Shown here piece after piece: positions 10,901 through 25,900 of a stretch of 64,000 nt of DNA. The DNA comes from Meghimatium bilineatum (taxonomy: Eukaryota; Mollusca; Gastropoda; Stylommatophora; Philomycidae), in assembly GCA_034231615.1 (NCBI GenBank), contig CM067306.1, positions 37,620,571-37,684,570 on the forward strand. Direction: 5' to 3'. The notes under the pieces are model-generated. The model saw nothing but the letters and a program-made list of their open reading frames with translations. It was not told the DNA's origin and searched no databases. The translations under genes were made by a program, and so were the position numbers. Each line of letters starts with the position of its first letter. Positions within the stretch are counted from its first letter, which is position 1.

Positions 10901-13900
10901 TTTTTCTGATAGTCAATTATTATCTCTTATATAATTTCCCTCATGTGGAAGATCTGTACTTTATCGTTTTTTTTTTTTTTTTTTGGGTGAGTGCCTGGAA
11001 AGTGTAATAAAATGTTTGTTATTAGAGACCTTAAAATAATTTTTCACTTTAAAAAATTAATTTTCATACTGCAAATATGAAATATCTGCAAGAAAAAACA
11101 GAAAACTCACATTTCCTGCACAACAGATAGGCCTTAAAATAAACACACATAAAAACAAAAATCATGAACTTTACCAGCATGACAGAATCAATTAAACTAG
11201 ATGATAATATACTAGACAAAGTTTCAAATATCGTATATTTGTGAAGCAAGATAACAGCAGGCGGGGATACCAACTCAGAAATCAAGACTCAAATCGCTCT
11301 TGCCTCCAACGCCTAACAAACTCTCAAACATCTGGAGATCGAAGATCACAAGTAAACACATCAAACTGCGACTATTCAATGCAAGTGTGATTCCATCATT
11401 GACATATGGATGTGAAAGTTGGAAATCTACCGCAATAATGGATAAGAAGTTAGTTGCCTTAGAGAATAGATGCCTCAGAAAAATCACAAATACTAATTGG
11501 AAAGACTTCAAATCAAACGACATACTAAGAGAGGAGACAAAACAAGAACATGTGACGAACATCATCAGAAAACACCGCTGGACATACATCGGCCACGTAC
11601 TTAGAATGTAGGAAGACAGAATCCCACGACAAGCCTTCATGTGGACACCAGACAGGAAAAGAAAACAGGGAAGACCAAAAACAACGCTCAGAACATTTAT
11701 GAATGAATAAAATCAACAGGCATAAATGCACAAGACCTGCAATCCCTAGCAACTGACCGACAGGCATGGAGAACTATGACATCCACCCTATGTGCCAAAC
11801 TTGGCAAAAGAGGAACTGACTGACTGAAATATGTATGTAATTTGTTTTCCTACGGGATGAAGGCGTTTTTTTCACAACAAAGAAACAAAAACAACCACAC
11901 ATGGGTGTTTTGAAAATGTAATGCTTTTGTTATTAAAGATATTAAAATAATTGTTGCATATCTAAATAAAGAATTGAATACTGCATATATTGGTCTCGTT
12001 GTATTTGTGTACATATGACATAACAGATATGAGAAGGTTGTAAAATATTAAAAAATCAAATCACAAAAATATTTCTGAAAATTGCGCGGCATTATTTATT
12101 TTCCGACATGGCAACCCTGAAAGCATTAGTTTTAAACGCTTAAATCTATTGTATTTGTGTATTTTTCCTTTAAAAAAAAAACATAATACCTCTGGGAAGC
12201 TACATATAACTACAATAAAATCTATAAAACTAACTTAATGTCCAGAAACATTGACCTAGTCCCGATTGGTATAATCTGTCCGTTAGTTACATACTTGTTC
12301 ATTGTCATATAACGAAACCAGCATGATACAAGGCCTATATCTACTGTACTAGGTCTATGTCTACTGATATCTAGGCCTTTGTCACGATCCATAATTATTG
12401 TACATCAATTATACATATTAACCGCAAGCCTTTGAAACTCGCAGATGGATTCCGGACTGAAAATTTCCAATTTTTCATTTCTTCAACGATAAACGACCCT
12501 ATATCTCATGTTGTTTCAGTAAATGGAAGATCAATACAACTGCTGCAATGATTTTCAGATTTTGGTCACATGAAATTACCATTCGTATGATTTTATTTAC
12601 GTCAAAAATGGTTATAGCAATTGGAGAATAAATCAGCCCGTAGCACTAAATAACAAGACCATTGTTGGGGAATAATTAGCTCATGGTGCACTAAAGGTTA
12701 TAAAGCAAAGTTACCTGATTCAACCCTGATTCATGATTGAGTTTTCGTTAATGCCACTCACGTCATTCTCTACATTTAATAAGTTTCTTGTTTTGGTTTT
12801 AAAATAATGAAGTCAGTTTTTTTAGAGGTGTTGAGTACATATGTGGAAACCTGATTACTATGAAGCCATTCCTCTACATTTTTTTGCGCCAACACTATTA
12901 GGATGTCATCAAGTAGAATTTACTGTCTGGTTCAGATCTAGATATTTAATCTTGTCAGTTTGTTTATATCTAAATACTGGTTATGTGTTGCCACTGCCTG
13001 ATAGTGAAGCAAAGAATATCAATACTGTGGTCTGCCATGTATATCTTCAGAGTGGACTCAGGATGTGATGAATGGGTTTGGTAAATTATTCTGGTAAAGG
13101 TTAAAGTTACTTGAGAAAGTCTACACATTTTGTTTTCCTGGCCTTAATGCTATAAGAATGCATCTTCTTCTGCGCTCTCTCTCTCTCTCTCTCTCTGATA
13201 ATCATCATGAACTTTGTGTGATTTCTGCTAGGAACGTGAAGTATGCTATGCTGTTAGTTTCACAGCAGAGATGCATTATTTTGCGCTCTCCGGCCCAGTG
13301 CATCCATTTTTAGCATGGGACAGAGTGTAGCAATCATCACAGCCTTTCAAAACTATTGCCAATTTTGGTCTACCTCTTTTTGTTGCTCAGGCATCATCTT
13401 CTCCATTATGGTTTTTCTAGGATTATATGGTTTTTTGATATGGCCAAAATATTTTGATTTCCTAGAGAGAACATTTTACTGATGGTACTAGCATAGAAAT
13501 AAATAATGTACATTAATATTATTTTTGTCCTGCTATTGGACTTGGCATAGGGATTCAACACATCCCTAAGATCTTTTGAACTTGACGTAGGGACTTGATA
13601 CACCCATAAGATCTATTGAACTTGACGTAGGGACTTGATACACCCATAAGATCAATGTTATGATGTCTGCTGAAGATTAATTTCTGGACCGATGGAATTA
13701 ATATAGGATAGATGTAGAATTTTATAATTCTCATTTTTAGTTTGTTTGTAATATGTTTAGATGTTAATATTTTCTTCATGTCATTGAAGGTGCTTTTAGC
13801 CATTCCTATTCTCCTTTTAAGACAGGGGTAGACCAAAAGAAACACTCAGAAGAACAATACTTAGTTAGAGAAAGTAAAACAAACAATATTCATACTATTC

Positions 13901-16900
13901 AAGAACTGAATAGAATAGCTTTGAAAAGACAGAATTAGAGAGATTTGACCTATACGCTAACTTCAGCACTAAAGGAAAATGAATGAATGAATTCTCCTTT
14001 TAACAAACAGGAAATTGGGAAATTAAAAGCAGTAGAGATGTGGTTCTACAGAAGAATGCTAACAATACCATGGACTGTCAGAAAAACTAATGTGAAGGTG
14101 TTGCGTCAAATGTGAGACAGAGCTTAGTCAATGAAATAAGAAATAATATAATCTTCATTTTTTTGGGCCACGTTATGAGGCAAGAAGGTTTGGAGAACAT
14201 AGTCACAACAGGCAAGATTAAGGGCAACAGGAATAGGGAGACAGCGTGAGAAAATATTAGACTTTAACAACCTGGCACGGTGGGGAAACAACAACAATTC
14301 TGATATATTACTGGAGACAGAGCTGTGGAGAGCCATGATGACCTACGCCAGCCAGCATGGCACCAGATGATAATTCTCCTTTTAACTTCTGTTTCACTTC
14401 TACCATGGGGTGCAAAGGGAACGCATTGCTCTATGCGGACCCAGGGTTAGCAGATAACCAAGATCCCAAATGTACCTCCACGCGGTGCACCCTGGAAACA
14501 GAAATACAGCAGCTCGTGCTCATTCTGGCCAAATCATTTGGGGATCGTGTCCGAGAATGTGGAGGTAGCAGATGGAAAGAGATTTGACTGCACAAGAGAC
14601 AGACAATATCTTCGACACTACCAGCAGCACCACATATAGCGACACTGTCGACATACAGTGAAGTCAGTCAGTCCAGTCCGAACATTGGAGGGGCGGCCAA
14701 TGTAAAATGCACATAAAGGTAGATGCATGGCGAGAGACAAATAGATTTCATACCGAGTACAATGAAACAATGAAAGGGCAGAACAGCGCTAGAGGGCAGC
14801 GCGAACTGCAAATAGAAAATGAAAAGTTCCTAGGAAAGGGGAACTACAAGCTCCGTCAGCTCGAGATGAGCTTCTAGATATCTGTGTTCCTTACAGGCAG
14901 AGACCCAGACCCATTCATTGGCGTTTGGTAAAGCAAGAAGACCTAATCCAACTCTAATGTCGAGCCTTCCTAAACCGGAAATATACTCGCGAAGAGAAAG
15001 GGTTCCGTACTCGATACGCTCAGGCACAAAAGGGACGATTTAGCCCTGGCCCAACTCTACTGTCAGGTTTTCCTACACCGGAAATACACTTGAAGAGAGA
15101 AAGGGTTCAGTACCTGATGGGCTCAGGCGCTATTGGGACAAGGACGCTCAGCTCGAGAACGCCTTGCTCTCAAACGCGTGGTGTGAGACTCGAACTTGGA
15201 CAAGGGGTACACGATGTCGGTGAATGACACCTCGGCTAAGAGGGTGAAAGAGCCAGGGTCCAACTCCTCTGTTGAGTTCTTCTACTTAAGGAACCAGGCT
15301 CACGGATGAGAAACGGTTCAGTACCCAATGGGCACAGGCACAGCACGTCCAATTACACGAGGCAAGTTCATAGACAGTGGAACACCTCGTTCGAGTCAGA
15401 CGAGAGCAAAAAATCATCTGGGCGAAGTGTCTCCTCTATGCGTGCCTGGAGACAGATATAGAGGCTGTTACAGGCTAAGGGTAGCCCACCCAATTGTCAA
15501 GGCATGCTGAAATCGGATGTGCTAGGCCTACAAGGCGCATAACGGTGGCACAACGTAATCACGCTCCCGGCGGAAATCGCACGGATATTCGTGATGGTTA
15601 CAATGGAGCGAACGAAAAACAAACAAACAAACTTCTACCATCATTTGTGATTATGTGTACAAACTCCTACTGCCTGGAATAGAAACAAAATTTGAGATTC
15701 TTATACTATTTCTTGATTCTGTCATCATCACATCAATCAATCCAAACTAAATGACACTAAATCAAACCAATCATCACATCATCAATCAATCCAAACTAAA
15801 TCACACTAAATCAAACCAATCATCACACCTTCTAAGAATTGTATTTAAACTAATTATAGAAAACTCTATATTTTCATACTATAGACTGCTTCTAAAAAAC
15901 CTTTTCCTCTGGAGTGTAGTCTGGACATAACTGGATCTGATCTAAAGGCTCTGGTAGCTGCTCAACGAAATGTTCCAGAGTCACTTGTGAAGCTGATTTG
16001 TCAAGGGAAGGTAGTGGATGAGAAACAACCTCTCATTCAGCAAGGAATTGTTGTAAGATTTTGATACTTTCTGCATCTTTAATTTTTGTTGTGACTCACA
16101 TATTCAAGTTATAATTAATAAAAGGTAGTACTGCTAGTAGAACTAATATGAAAATAATACTCATGTGGGAGACAGGTTATGAAGCTCTACTGGATAATGA
16201 CTGACACACTATCACTGTCGGATGCTTACTTGAAATAATATATAAAACAAAACACAGAATATAATCATACAAATGACAGTACACAGGACATACCGTTAAA
16301 TTCTGAATATAAACCCATCCGATTGTAGGCCGAGAACCTAACTATCCCTTCCCAAAAGTGGAGAAAGTCGAAGGTCCTACTATAGACCGACATCCCCAAC
16401 TTAACAAAGCCAGCAATAATGAACTTCATCATCATAAGAAAGAACTGACATGCTAAATGGAAATTAACACAAACTTTTGCAACTCTAAGAAAATGGCATT
16501 CCTTTCATCTGCTTCACTCACATAACTTGAATGAAACCCTGGTGGCTACTGTATTCTGGAACAATATATCCGAAAATAATGAATACCCGTAGGCTGACTT
16601 CCCTATCCATGACTATAGACAGTTTATGAGGTGGCGAGACTTTGGGGAACAAAGTTTTTCCTGAATGAATTGTCTGTGTTGGGTGTCTGGGCCTTATGAC
16701 GCGGAACAGCGCTAGTGAATAGTAATTACTATGTAACTATTATGTCACCCGCTTCTGACAGTGACGTTTAAGTGGGAAACGATGAAAGGCAAGACAGCGA
16801 TGAAAGGCAAGACAGCGAGATCACGTTTGTTTTTATAAGATACAGAAGAGTTTGAACTTTGTTCCTGGTTATGTTTACTGTGTGGGGAGAATAGGGTAAT

Positions 16901-19900
16901 AAAATAAACATAACAGAGGATTGTGAAATTGATCTCTTCTTCCACTAAATGTACGGTGGTTGGGGGAGGGAATCAATTACGGCGCAATTTTACTACAAAA
17001 TGCCTAAGATGTGGATTTGGAACCTCGCATCAAATCTTCTATAAAGAAAGATTGCATTTAGTCACTTATCTGAATGGCATCACATAATGTGAGGGAAACT
17101 AGGATTGGTTGAGCCAATTGAAATGGGTAGGGCCAGTAGTCAATCTGTGGCCTCAGTGGGCTGGACTAATTAACAGAATATAAGGCTGACTTAGCTAGCC
17201 AAGAATACTGCACAAGTAGTTTAGCTTCAGTTCATACATTTTTATTGTTATTGTGATTTTATTCCTGTAAGTGTAAGCGGGAAACGGGAAGATGAATGGA
17301 TGAATGGCCAGACAAAAACATGCCAGATCACGTTTGTTTTTAAAAGATACAGAAGAGTTTGAACTTTGTGTGACCTGTATGTTTACCTTATACGGTAATA
17401 TAAACTGAGGCACAGCTCAGACAGTTTCACTATTGATTTCTTTCCCCCATTCCCCTCCCTCCAACACTGCCTAAGCGGCAAAGTTTTGGATGTCAAAAAT
17501 GTGAGTGTTTGTGCAAGACTGTAGTATGAAGAGTAAGACCTCTGTACAGAATTAATTAGGACTTCATTCTATGTTTCTGATTATTGTGTTGGTCAATATT
17601 TATATACTTGGAGTCCCATGTTAAAAAATGGCAAGACTGACCAGCGACATGCACGGAAATACTCAAAATCTGCCTTTGAGGTGTTGTTTTAAATTTTCTG
17701 TACACAGGTCTTATAGCCGAGTAGACGGTCAGTAACTGTTGTAACATTTGCTTTACTGCAACAAGAAAGTGTGTGACAGTGTTTAGATTACTGGTAGTTA
17801 GTGTTTCCCTACACAAACAAGACTAGGCTACCCATCAGCTTAGGCAATGGTATTTCATTTGTTTTTTTCCACAGACCATTACCGTATATTGGTCAATAAA
17901 TAACATCAGATACTGGTATACTTTTCTGACCAATTTCGATGATCAATTGAAACCTTTATGATAGAAATATATGTACTATAAACGGTAAAAAAAACCGGTA
18001 ATACCCATTGCTAAAAATAGCATTTCCGGGAAATTTTGCTAAAAAAATGGCGGCGTGTTGGAAATAACGATATAGACCTAGTGAGTGAGTTTTTATCAAG
18101 AAATATCGGAGATTTTGAAGGAAATATTGTATGATATATAGAAATTAATGTAATTAGAGGCCTAGCATTATGGTAAGTACGCTCTAGATTGCTGGTGAGC
18201 CCTAGTCATTTTATCCTGGCTTAATATATCGGGACATGTGACTGTAATTTTTTTTAAAGTGTTCTTCTCCATTTTTACTGTGATTTGGACGTAATTTTTT
18301 TAAAATTTGATCTTACTCTCGAAAATAAGCATAGGAGTATGAAGTCATCTCTGTTTTTTGTCCAAAAATTCTCGGGTTATACACGGAATTTAACGGTAAT
18401 CGACGTTTCGAACCAAAAGGCCTTTGTCAAGATGCGCACATAACATAGAAACATAAAAAGACAAGTAGAAATGACTACTTTTTTGATGATTTTCGTTGTG
18501 ACACACAGATTCAAGTTAGAGATTTTTGTTGTGACTCACAGGTTCAAGTTAGAGATTTTTGTTGTGACACACAGATTCAAGTTAGAGATTTTTGTTGTGA
18601 CACACAGATTCAAGTTAGAGATTTTTGTTGTGACGCACAGATTCAAGTTAGAGATTTTTGTTGTGACTCACAGGTTCAAGTTAGAGATTTTTGTTGTGAC
18701 ACACAGATTCAAGTTAGAGATTTTTGTTGTGACACACAGATTCAAGTTAGAGATTTTTGTTGTGACACACAGATTCAAGTTAGAGATTTTTGTTGTGACT
18801 CACATATTCAAGTGAAAGGTTTTTAGAGTATGTTATGTCTTTTTAATATCATCATTATCCTTTTAGGCATGTGTATAGCCAGGGCCCAAAAGAGAGAACA
18901 AAGAATAGCATCATGTTACCTGTCACGCATATTGTATGAGGCAACTAAGGCGGTGTTGGTGGTGGAGCTGGCTCTCCCATTTATAGAGGAGTAAAGTGAC
19001 CTATAAGCAGTACTGAAATCTGATCGTGGCAGGCGAATGGTGCAGATATAGTCGGAGCTGTAAACTATGACATTGAAATCCATTGTCTGGACTACATCCT
19101 ACTCATCTGCAAGAGTTTGAGAATAAATATAGATGAAGTGGTGGAAAAAAGCTTATTACACCTAGGGTAGCAATAAAATTATGCCTTTCCTGTCTGTTCT
19201 TGTCTGTATTCTGTATTGCTCTCTAGCTGTTTTCTGTATTGTTATTGTCTGTATTCTGTAATGTTCTCCAGCTGTAGTCAGCAGCGTTTTCCAGCTGTGG
19301 TTTATCTCTATAAATGTATGTTCGACTGTTCTCTTCCCTGTTATCTTTCATCTGTTGACTGGACAGCCCCATCTCCACTTCAAGGAGGTGCCCTCAATGG
19401 GGCCATTTTATTTCTCTAATGTTTAGTCTCTTAATATTTCCTTTTACATATTGATGAAGACTCTTTGTGTCTCAGATTGATCTTGTGAGTCACATTCATC
19501 ATCGCCATGGATCGTAGATTATATTTCTTATAGCACAACAACAATACTATTGCCTGTAAAGACAAAAAGGTGGCTACTATTAGTAGCTTGTCCAGCTCTG
19601 TGACGGAGAGGTACTAAGACTTTAATATACCAGCTTCAAACGCCATTGCAGACAATTGTGCATCTAGACCATCATCCCACAGCTTTCTAATCCTTCCTTA
19701 TTTTGTTTATGTAGAAATATTGGCAACTAATTGCGTACATTTTTATTGAAATACAAAAATAAATTGTTAAAAATACGGATTTATGAAAAAATAAATTGAC
19801 AGCTATGCAATATAGAATAAATATAATTGGTGATTTTGAAGTGTGTTATGAAATGAAACAGGGCTGCATATTATCACCAATGCTATTTGGAATAGCCATC

Positions 19901-22900
19901 GACTGGATCATGCGTAAAACCATTTAAGATGAAAAAGCGGGTTTTCAATGGCTCAAAAACAGCACTTTAACTGACCTTGTTTTTGCAGATGACATCGCAT
20001 TATTAAACTCTACTCATCAACAGACACAAGATATAACCAACAAACTATGCACACTTGCAGAGCAAATTGGCCTTCAGATAAACATGGCCAAATCAAATAT
20101 CATGGAACTTAACAGTTCAACAAATATCTTAGTAAATAACCAAATACTGGAAAAAGTCTCCAGCTTTAACTACTTGGGCAGCCGAATGTTTGTTGACGGA
20201 ATGAAAGAAATAAACACACGTATAGCAGTGGCAGCTAGCACATTTGCTAAATTAACTAATATCTGGAAATCAAAAGATCTAGGGACAAACACCAAACTAA
20301 AGCTATTTAACTCATGTATTGTCTCAGTGCTAACGTATGGTAGTGAAAGCTGGAAATCAACTCAAGCAACAGACAACAAACTAAACATCGAAAACAAATG
20401 TCTTCGCAAACTGATGAACATAAAATGGAGCGACTTCGTCACAGTGATCTAAAAGACAAAACACACCAAGAGTATGTTTCAAACATCATAAGAAAACGAA
20501 GATGGAAATACATCACGCTTGGTCACGTTTTACGACTAGATGTAAACAGAATAAACCAACAAGCCCTTATGTGGTCACCTGAGGGTAAAAGAAAAAGAGA
20601 AAGACCAAAAACACCATTCTTAAAGCAGGGAAGTTAATAGGCTGTAAGGCCATCCAGAAACTAAAGCAGCAGGCAGCGGACCGCATCATATGGGGAACCA
20701 AAACCTCTTCTCTATGTGTCGCTTGTGGCATGAAAGGAACAACCTATAGAGAGAAATTTGTTATAAAAGGATGTGCTATAGAGGGATTGTTCTTTAGCAA
20801 TCGTTCTCAAACTTTTACAGATTAGCAGAATGTAGTCCTGTGAACGGAATGCATTGTGTCATGGTTTACAGCATTGCTGCGATATCTGCGTCTTTTGGGC
20901 TGACACATCCGACTTCAACATGGTTTTTGGTCACTTTGACCCAATATAGAATGGACAGCCAACTCTACCCAATAACCTCCTTAATCACCTCTTGCAACAT
21001 GCATGAAAGCTAAATAGAGTTGCTATTCTGTGCTCCTTTCTCAGGCCCCATGAGCTATAAAGGTATCCCACTGTATTAAATTGTCAAGGGATGCAGTGAA
21101 AATAAATGTAGCAGAATGTTTTTATTTATGAAAATTAATTTGGTCCAAAAAATTAATTTGGTCCAAACCTAAACATAACAAAGTCAGGAAAGAGTTAAAC
21201 AGAAGACACATTTTTGTTTCTGAAAATAAAATCCAATCCAATAAAAAAAATAGTATTTGTGCAAATTGTTTTCAGAGTGGCAGTGATGTTATGGCTATGC
21301 TGATGTCTATAACTGATGCAAAAGTTGCAGAGAAAGAAGCAGACATTGTAGAAGTAGAGCGCACGCGTCAGGCAGCTGAGCTGCTGTCATCTCGGGAGGA
21401 TGGTAAAAATAAATTTTTGCATTTAATTATTGACTAATTCTTCACTGTTGCTGGAACACGATTACAGAACATTCTTTTTGACCTGAATACCCTTATCTGG
21501 CATTGTTTATGTTTTTTTTTTATTCATTTGGGAATCTGACAGATATTGAATTCTTTATTCTTGATTAGAAACCAGCAACTTAATGCATGGGACATCATTA
21601 TAGCACATGTGTTATTCCATTCAGCATCATAGCTCATAGGACAATCCACTCTGTGCTCCACTCTCCGTTCAGCATTATAGCATATGTGACATTCCACTCA
21701 CCACTCTTCTTTACTCTCCATTCAACAGGTTAGCACATGGGATATTCAACTGTTTATTATTTGATTCTAGGTTCTTTCCAGAAAGTACACATTCCCCCCT
21801 CACCCCTGATCATACTTCTGCCATTCTTAGTATACAGTGTCGCATCCAGCATCGTCTTCTTCATTCTGTAGATAATTTAGAAATGCCTATCTAGGTCAAA
21901 TCAAATGGATAAACAACAAGACCCTGGAAGATCTAACCTTTGCAGATGATATTGCTCTCCTAAGTTCAACACACCAAGATCTCCAAGAAAAAACAGAAAG
22001 ACTCAGATTTTGTGCACAACAGATAGGACTTCAAAAAACACACATAAAATGAAAAAAATGAACTTTACCGGCCTGACAGAATCATTTAAACTAGGTGATA
22101 ATATACTAGACAACGTTTCAAATTTCGTATATTTGGGAAGCAAGATAACAGCAGACGGGGATATCAACTCAGAAATCAAGACATGAATCGCTCTCGCCTC
22201 CAATGTCTTTAACAAACTCTCAAACATCTGGAGATCGAAGATCACAAGTAAACACATCAAACTATGACTATTTAATGAAAGTGTGATTCCATCATTGACA
22301 TGTGGATGTGAAAGTTGGAAATCTACTGCAATAATGGATAAGAAGTTAGTTGCCTTAGAGAATAGATGCCTCAGAAAAATCACAAATACTAATTGGAAAG
22401 ACTTCAAATCAAACGACATACTAAGAGAGGAGACAAAACAAGAATACGTGATGAACATCATCAGAAAACACCACTGGACATACATCAGTCCACGTACTTA
22501 GAATGTAGGAAGACAGAATTCCACGACAAGCCTTCATGTGGACACCAGACGGGTAAAGAAAACAGGGAAGACCAAAACAACACTCAGAAGAATATTTATG
22601 AATGAATTAAAATCAACAGGCATAAATGCACAAGACCTGCAATCCCTAGCAACTGACCGACAGGCATGGAGAACTATGACATCTGCCCTATGTGCCAAAC
22701 TTGGCAAAAGATGAACTGATTGATCTAAGTCAGCTGTATTTATTTTTAGTGCTATTTTAATTATTTATTTATTTATTTATTTTTTTCCATCGCATTTAAT
22801 GTTTTTCATTAAAGTCTATTTTGGTTATATCAGGCCGTATTAGTTTGCACAGCAGTTCCAGATATCAAAGAACAACATGGCAAGTATGACCACACTTTAC

Positions 22901-25900
22901 TGAGCTGTGACAAAAACTGGAGAAGATTGGGAGTTTCAATTGGTGACTAGTCTGAAGATCTAGCAAGACTAAAAAATCCTGAATGCAGAAGAAGAAAAGA
23001 AAGAAGAGCACACCAGTGGGTCCCAGTAAACGGGTCTACTATTTTTGCGAAAATTGAAATGAAATAAATTTTCCGCAGTTGTTTCCCTTGTCTATACTAG
23101 ATATATTTATTGAGATATTAAATTTATGAGAATTGTATGGGGGAAGCTCTAAGTGGCTGGCATGCACATCTCTTCATCCAGCAGCAGTCCTCACAATTTT
23201 AATAAATGGGAGGTACTGCACTGAACAAAATCAGTTTTGGGACAACAAAATTCCCTACAAGAAAAGTCATTCGCAGACAACAAAAGCCATCTTCTGCAAC
23301 GTTTGTCATCTGAGACAGCGGAATTATTAAACGGATTCTTTAAAAAAATATATAGGTACATAAGGAACTTCTTCGGCATTCATTCTTAAACTCTCACTGT
23401 TTATTTCTTATAGCAGGATCATAGTCCTACTAGATTCCAACAGGATGCAGTCCAGAGAATGAAAATGCGTTGTCACAGTTTTATTTGAGCCATTGGTTCA
23501 GCACGTTTGTTTCAGCAGGAACAATGAACAAAACATAAAACTTTCATCAATTTAATGCTTTGTAGAATAACAATTTTTGAAATTGTATGATATGATGCAG
23601 TTAGAAACATGACACAAAATAATATGTTTTAGTTTAAAGAGCAATCTAAATCACATGATAAAAACATAAATAACAAATATAAACAGATGTTCTGATTGCA
23701 TAAAGAACTAGTATCTTACAAATCACTAGTTAATTTATTTGACCTTCACTTCACCAAATTTTACGTCATTGCAGATGATGAGGAATTTGATATACAGATC
23801 GCAGACCAAAATGGCCGCTCATTACAATTACCGAAGGAGGAAAAAAAAGTAATTGTAGTTTTCATGTAATTTTAACCTACATAGATCTTGCATTAATTAA
23901 ATCTAGGGTGGCTGCATATAGTCAGTGAAATGAAGATGGAGAAACCTTTTAGGTTACTTAGCAGGAGCCTTTTGAGAACACTGGGATAGATAGCATATCA
24001 TGGATGTAATTGGGAGAATATGGTATTAAGTGTAGCACAAGTAGGACTAGGCATCTAAGGGACAAAATGTGTTTATCCATTTAGTCATGGGAACAATTAG
24101 TATGCATACATTTTAATAGTTGATGGGTGCGGGGGGAAGCGAGATTAAGCACTTATGAGTTTGACCGGAGTGCAATGATATCAGCACATAAATAATTGCT
24201 TAACATTTTCTCGAACAGTTATTTGCATGTCTGTAATATGTTGTAGGGGAGCCGTGTAGCGCAGTGGTTAGCGCACTAGCTTCACATATGAGTGGTTCAT
24301 TCCCCAGTTGAAACAGAAATGTTTTTTCATATCACAACGGCTCCAGGGTCGACCCAGTCTTAAATGGGCACCGTTTTAATCCAGGAAGTAAAGACTGCGA
24401 GGGAGAGAGATGGCTACCTCCTGATATAGCAGATCTACTGATATGTGAGATCGCTAATATCTCAAACCCCTTCGGCATTAATAAATGTTATGGGTTAACT
24501 TAACTTTTTACTTACTTTACAGTTAACAAACATTCAGTATTAATAAATGTTATGGGTTAACTTTACTTTAGTACGAGGCGTGTTCAAATGAAAACGGGAC
24601 TTGTTACACCACGCGTGATAGAGCGCACTGATATTGATGACATTTTGCACTAGTAATGAGTATCCAATAATTTACATACGGTCACGTGTTCATCTTCCCA
24701 GCATGCATATGTGCTGCAGAAGACTGTTAACAATATGGCGGGTGTGATTCCGAACCCGTCCAAAGTGAATCAGCGTGCTGTGATCCAGTTTCTTTCATTT
24801 GAAGGATGTCAAGCAGTAGACATTCATCGGAGAATGAAGGCAGCATATGGTGACAAATGTTTGTCGAGGACCAGAGTGATGGAGTGGGTGCGTATGTTTA
24901 AAGACGGACGTGAGTTAACGGCAGATCTTGCACGGCCAGGTCAGGCGCATATTGTTGCAACAGAAGAAGACACTTTAGACAAGCTGCATAAGGCCATCAA
25001 GGCTAAGCGACCAGGCAGACTTTCTCAAGGTGTGATTCTTCTCCACGACAACGCTCGTCCGCACGTCGCAAAAATTGTGCAGGAAACATTGGCAAAGAAG
25101 AATTGGGAAGTTCTTCATCACCCAGCCTATAGTCCCGATTTATCCCCGTGTGATTTCCATTTGTTCGGACCGTTGAAGAAAGCACTAAAGGGACAGCGAT
25201 TCAACAGCGACGCAGACGTGAAGACAGCGGTGACCACATGGTTCAGAGAACAGCCACGCAACTTTTTCTCGGACGGCATTCGACGTCTACCTAAACAGTG
25301 GGATGCTTGCCTAAATGCATACGGAGATTTTTTCTGATGAACCCAGGTGCATTCTTATTCACAAGTGGTTGCTTTGTTCAATTCCGTTGAAAATATTAAA
25401 TTGCGTATGATACTTTTTAAATAAATCCACAAGTCCCGTTTTCATTTGAACACTCCTCGTATGTTGTATGTTGCATATATTGAACATCCAAGGCTTGTTT
25501 GGTTTGGACATGTTTGTTTGTTTGTTTGTTTTTCGTTCGCTCCATTGTAACCATCACGGATATCCGTGCGATTTCCGCCGGGAGCGTGATTATGTTGTGC
25601 CACCGTTATGCGCCTTGTAGGCCTAGCACATCCGATTTCGGCATGCCTTGACAATTCGGGTGGGCTACTCTTAGCCTGTGACAGCCTCTATATCTGTCTC
25701 CAGGCACGCGTAGTGGAGACTCTTCGCCCAGACGATTTTTTGCTCTTGTCTGACTCGAACGAAGTGTTCCACTGTCTATGAACTTGCCTCGTGTAATTGG
25801 ACGTGCTGTGCCTGTGCCCATTGGGTACTGAACCGTTTCTCATCCGTGAGCCTGGTTCCTTAAGGGGAAGAACTCAACAGAGGAGTTGGACCCTGGCTCT

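Noticed and set aside
12841-13068. 75-codon open frame as a small host gene
   Set aside because: No domain, no splice or homologous partner; expected by chance in this length of intron.
16770-17395. the 130-base direct repeats as a pair of LTRs
   Set aside because: No TG...CA ends, no primer-binding site, and only about 380 bases between them; kept as plain direct repeats.
18471-18815. 114-codon repetitive open frame ([11 protein letters not shown] repeats) as a protein
   Set aside because: Translation of a 33-bp minisatellite; openness follows from a unit length divisible by three.
24246-24305. functional tRNA gene
   Set aside because: Box A and B are present but the B box is degenerate and the sequence continues into a SINE body.
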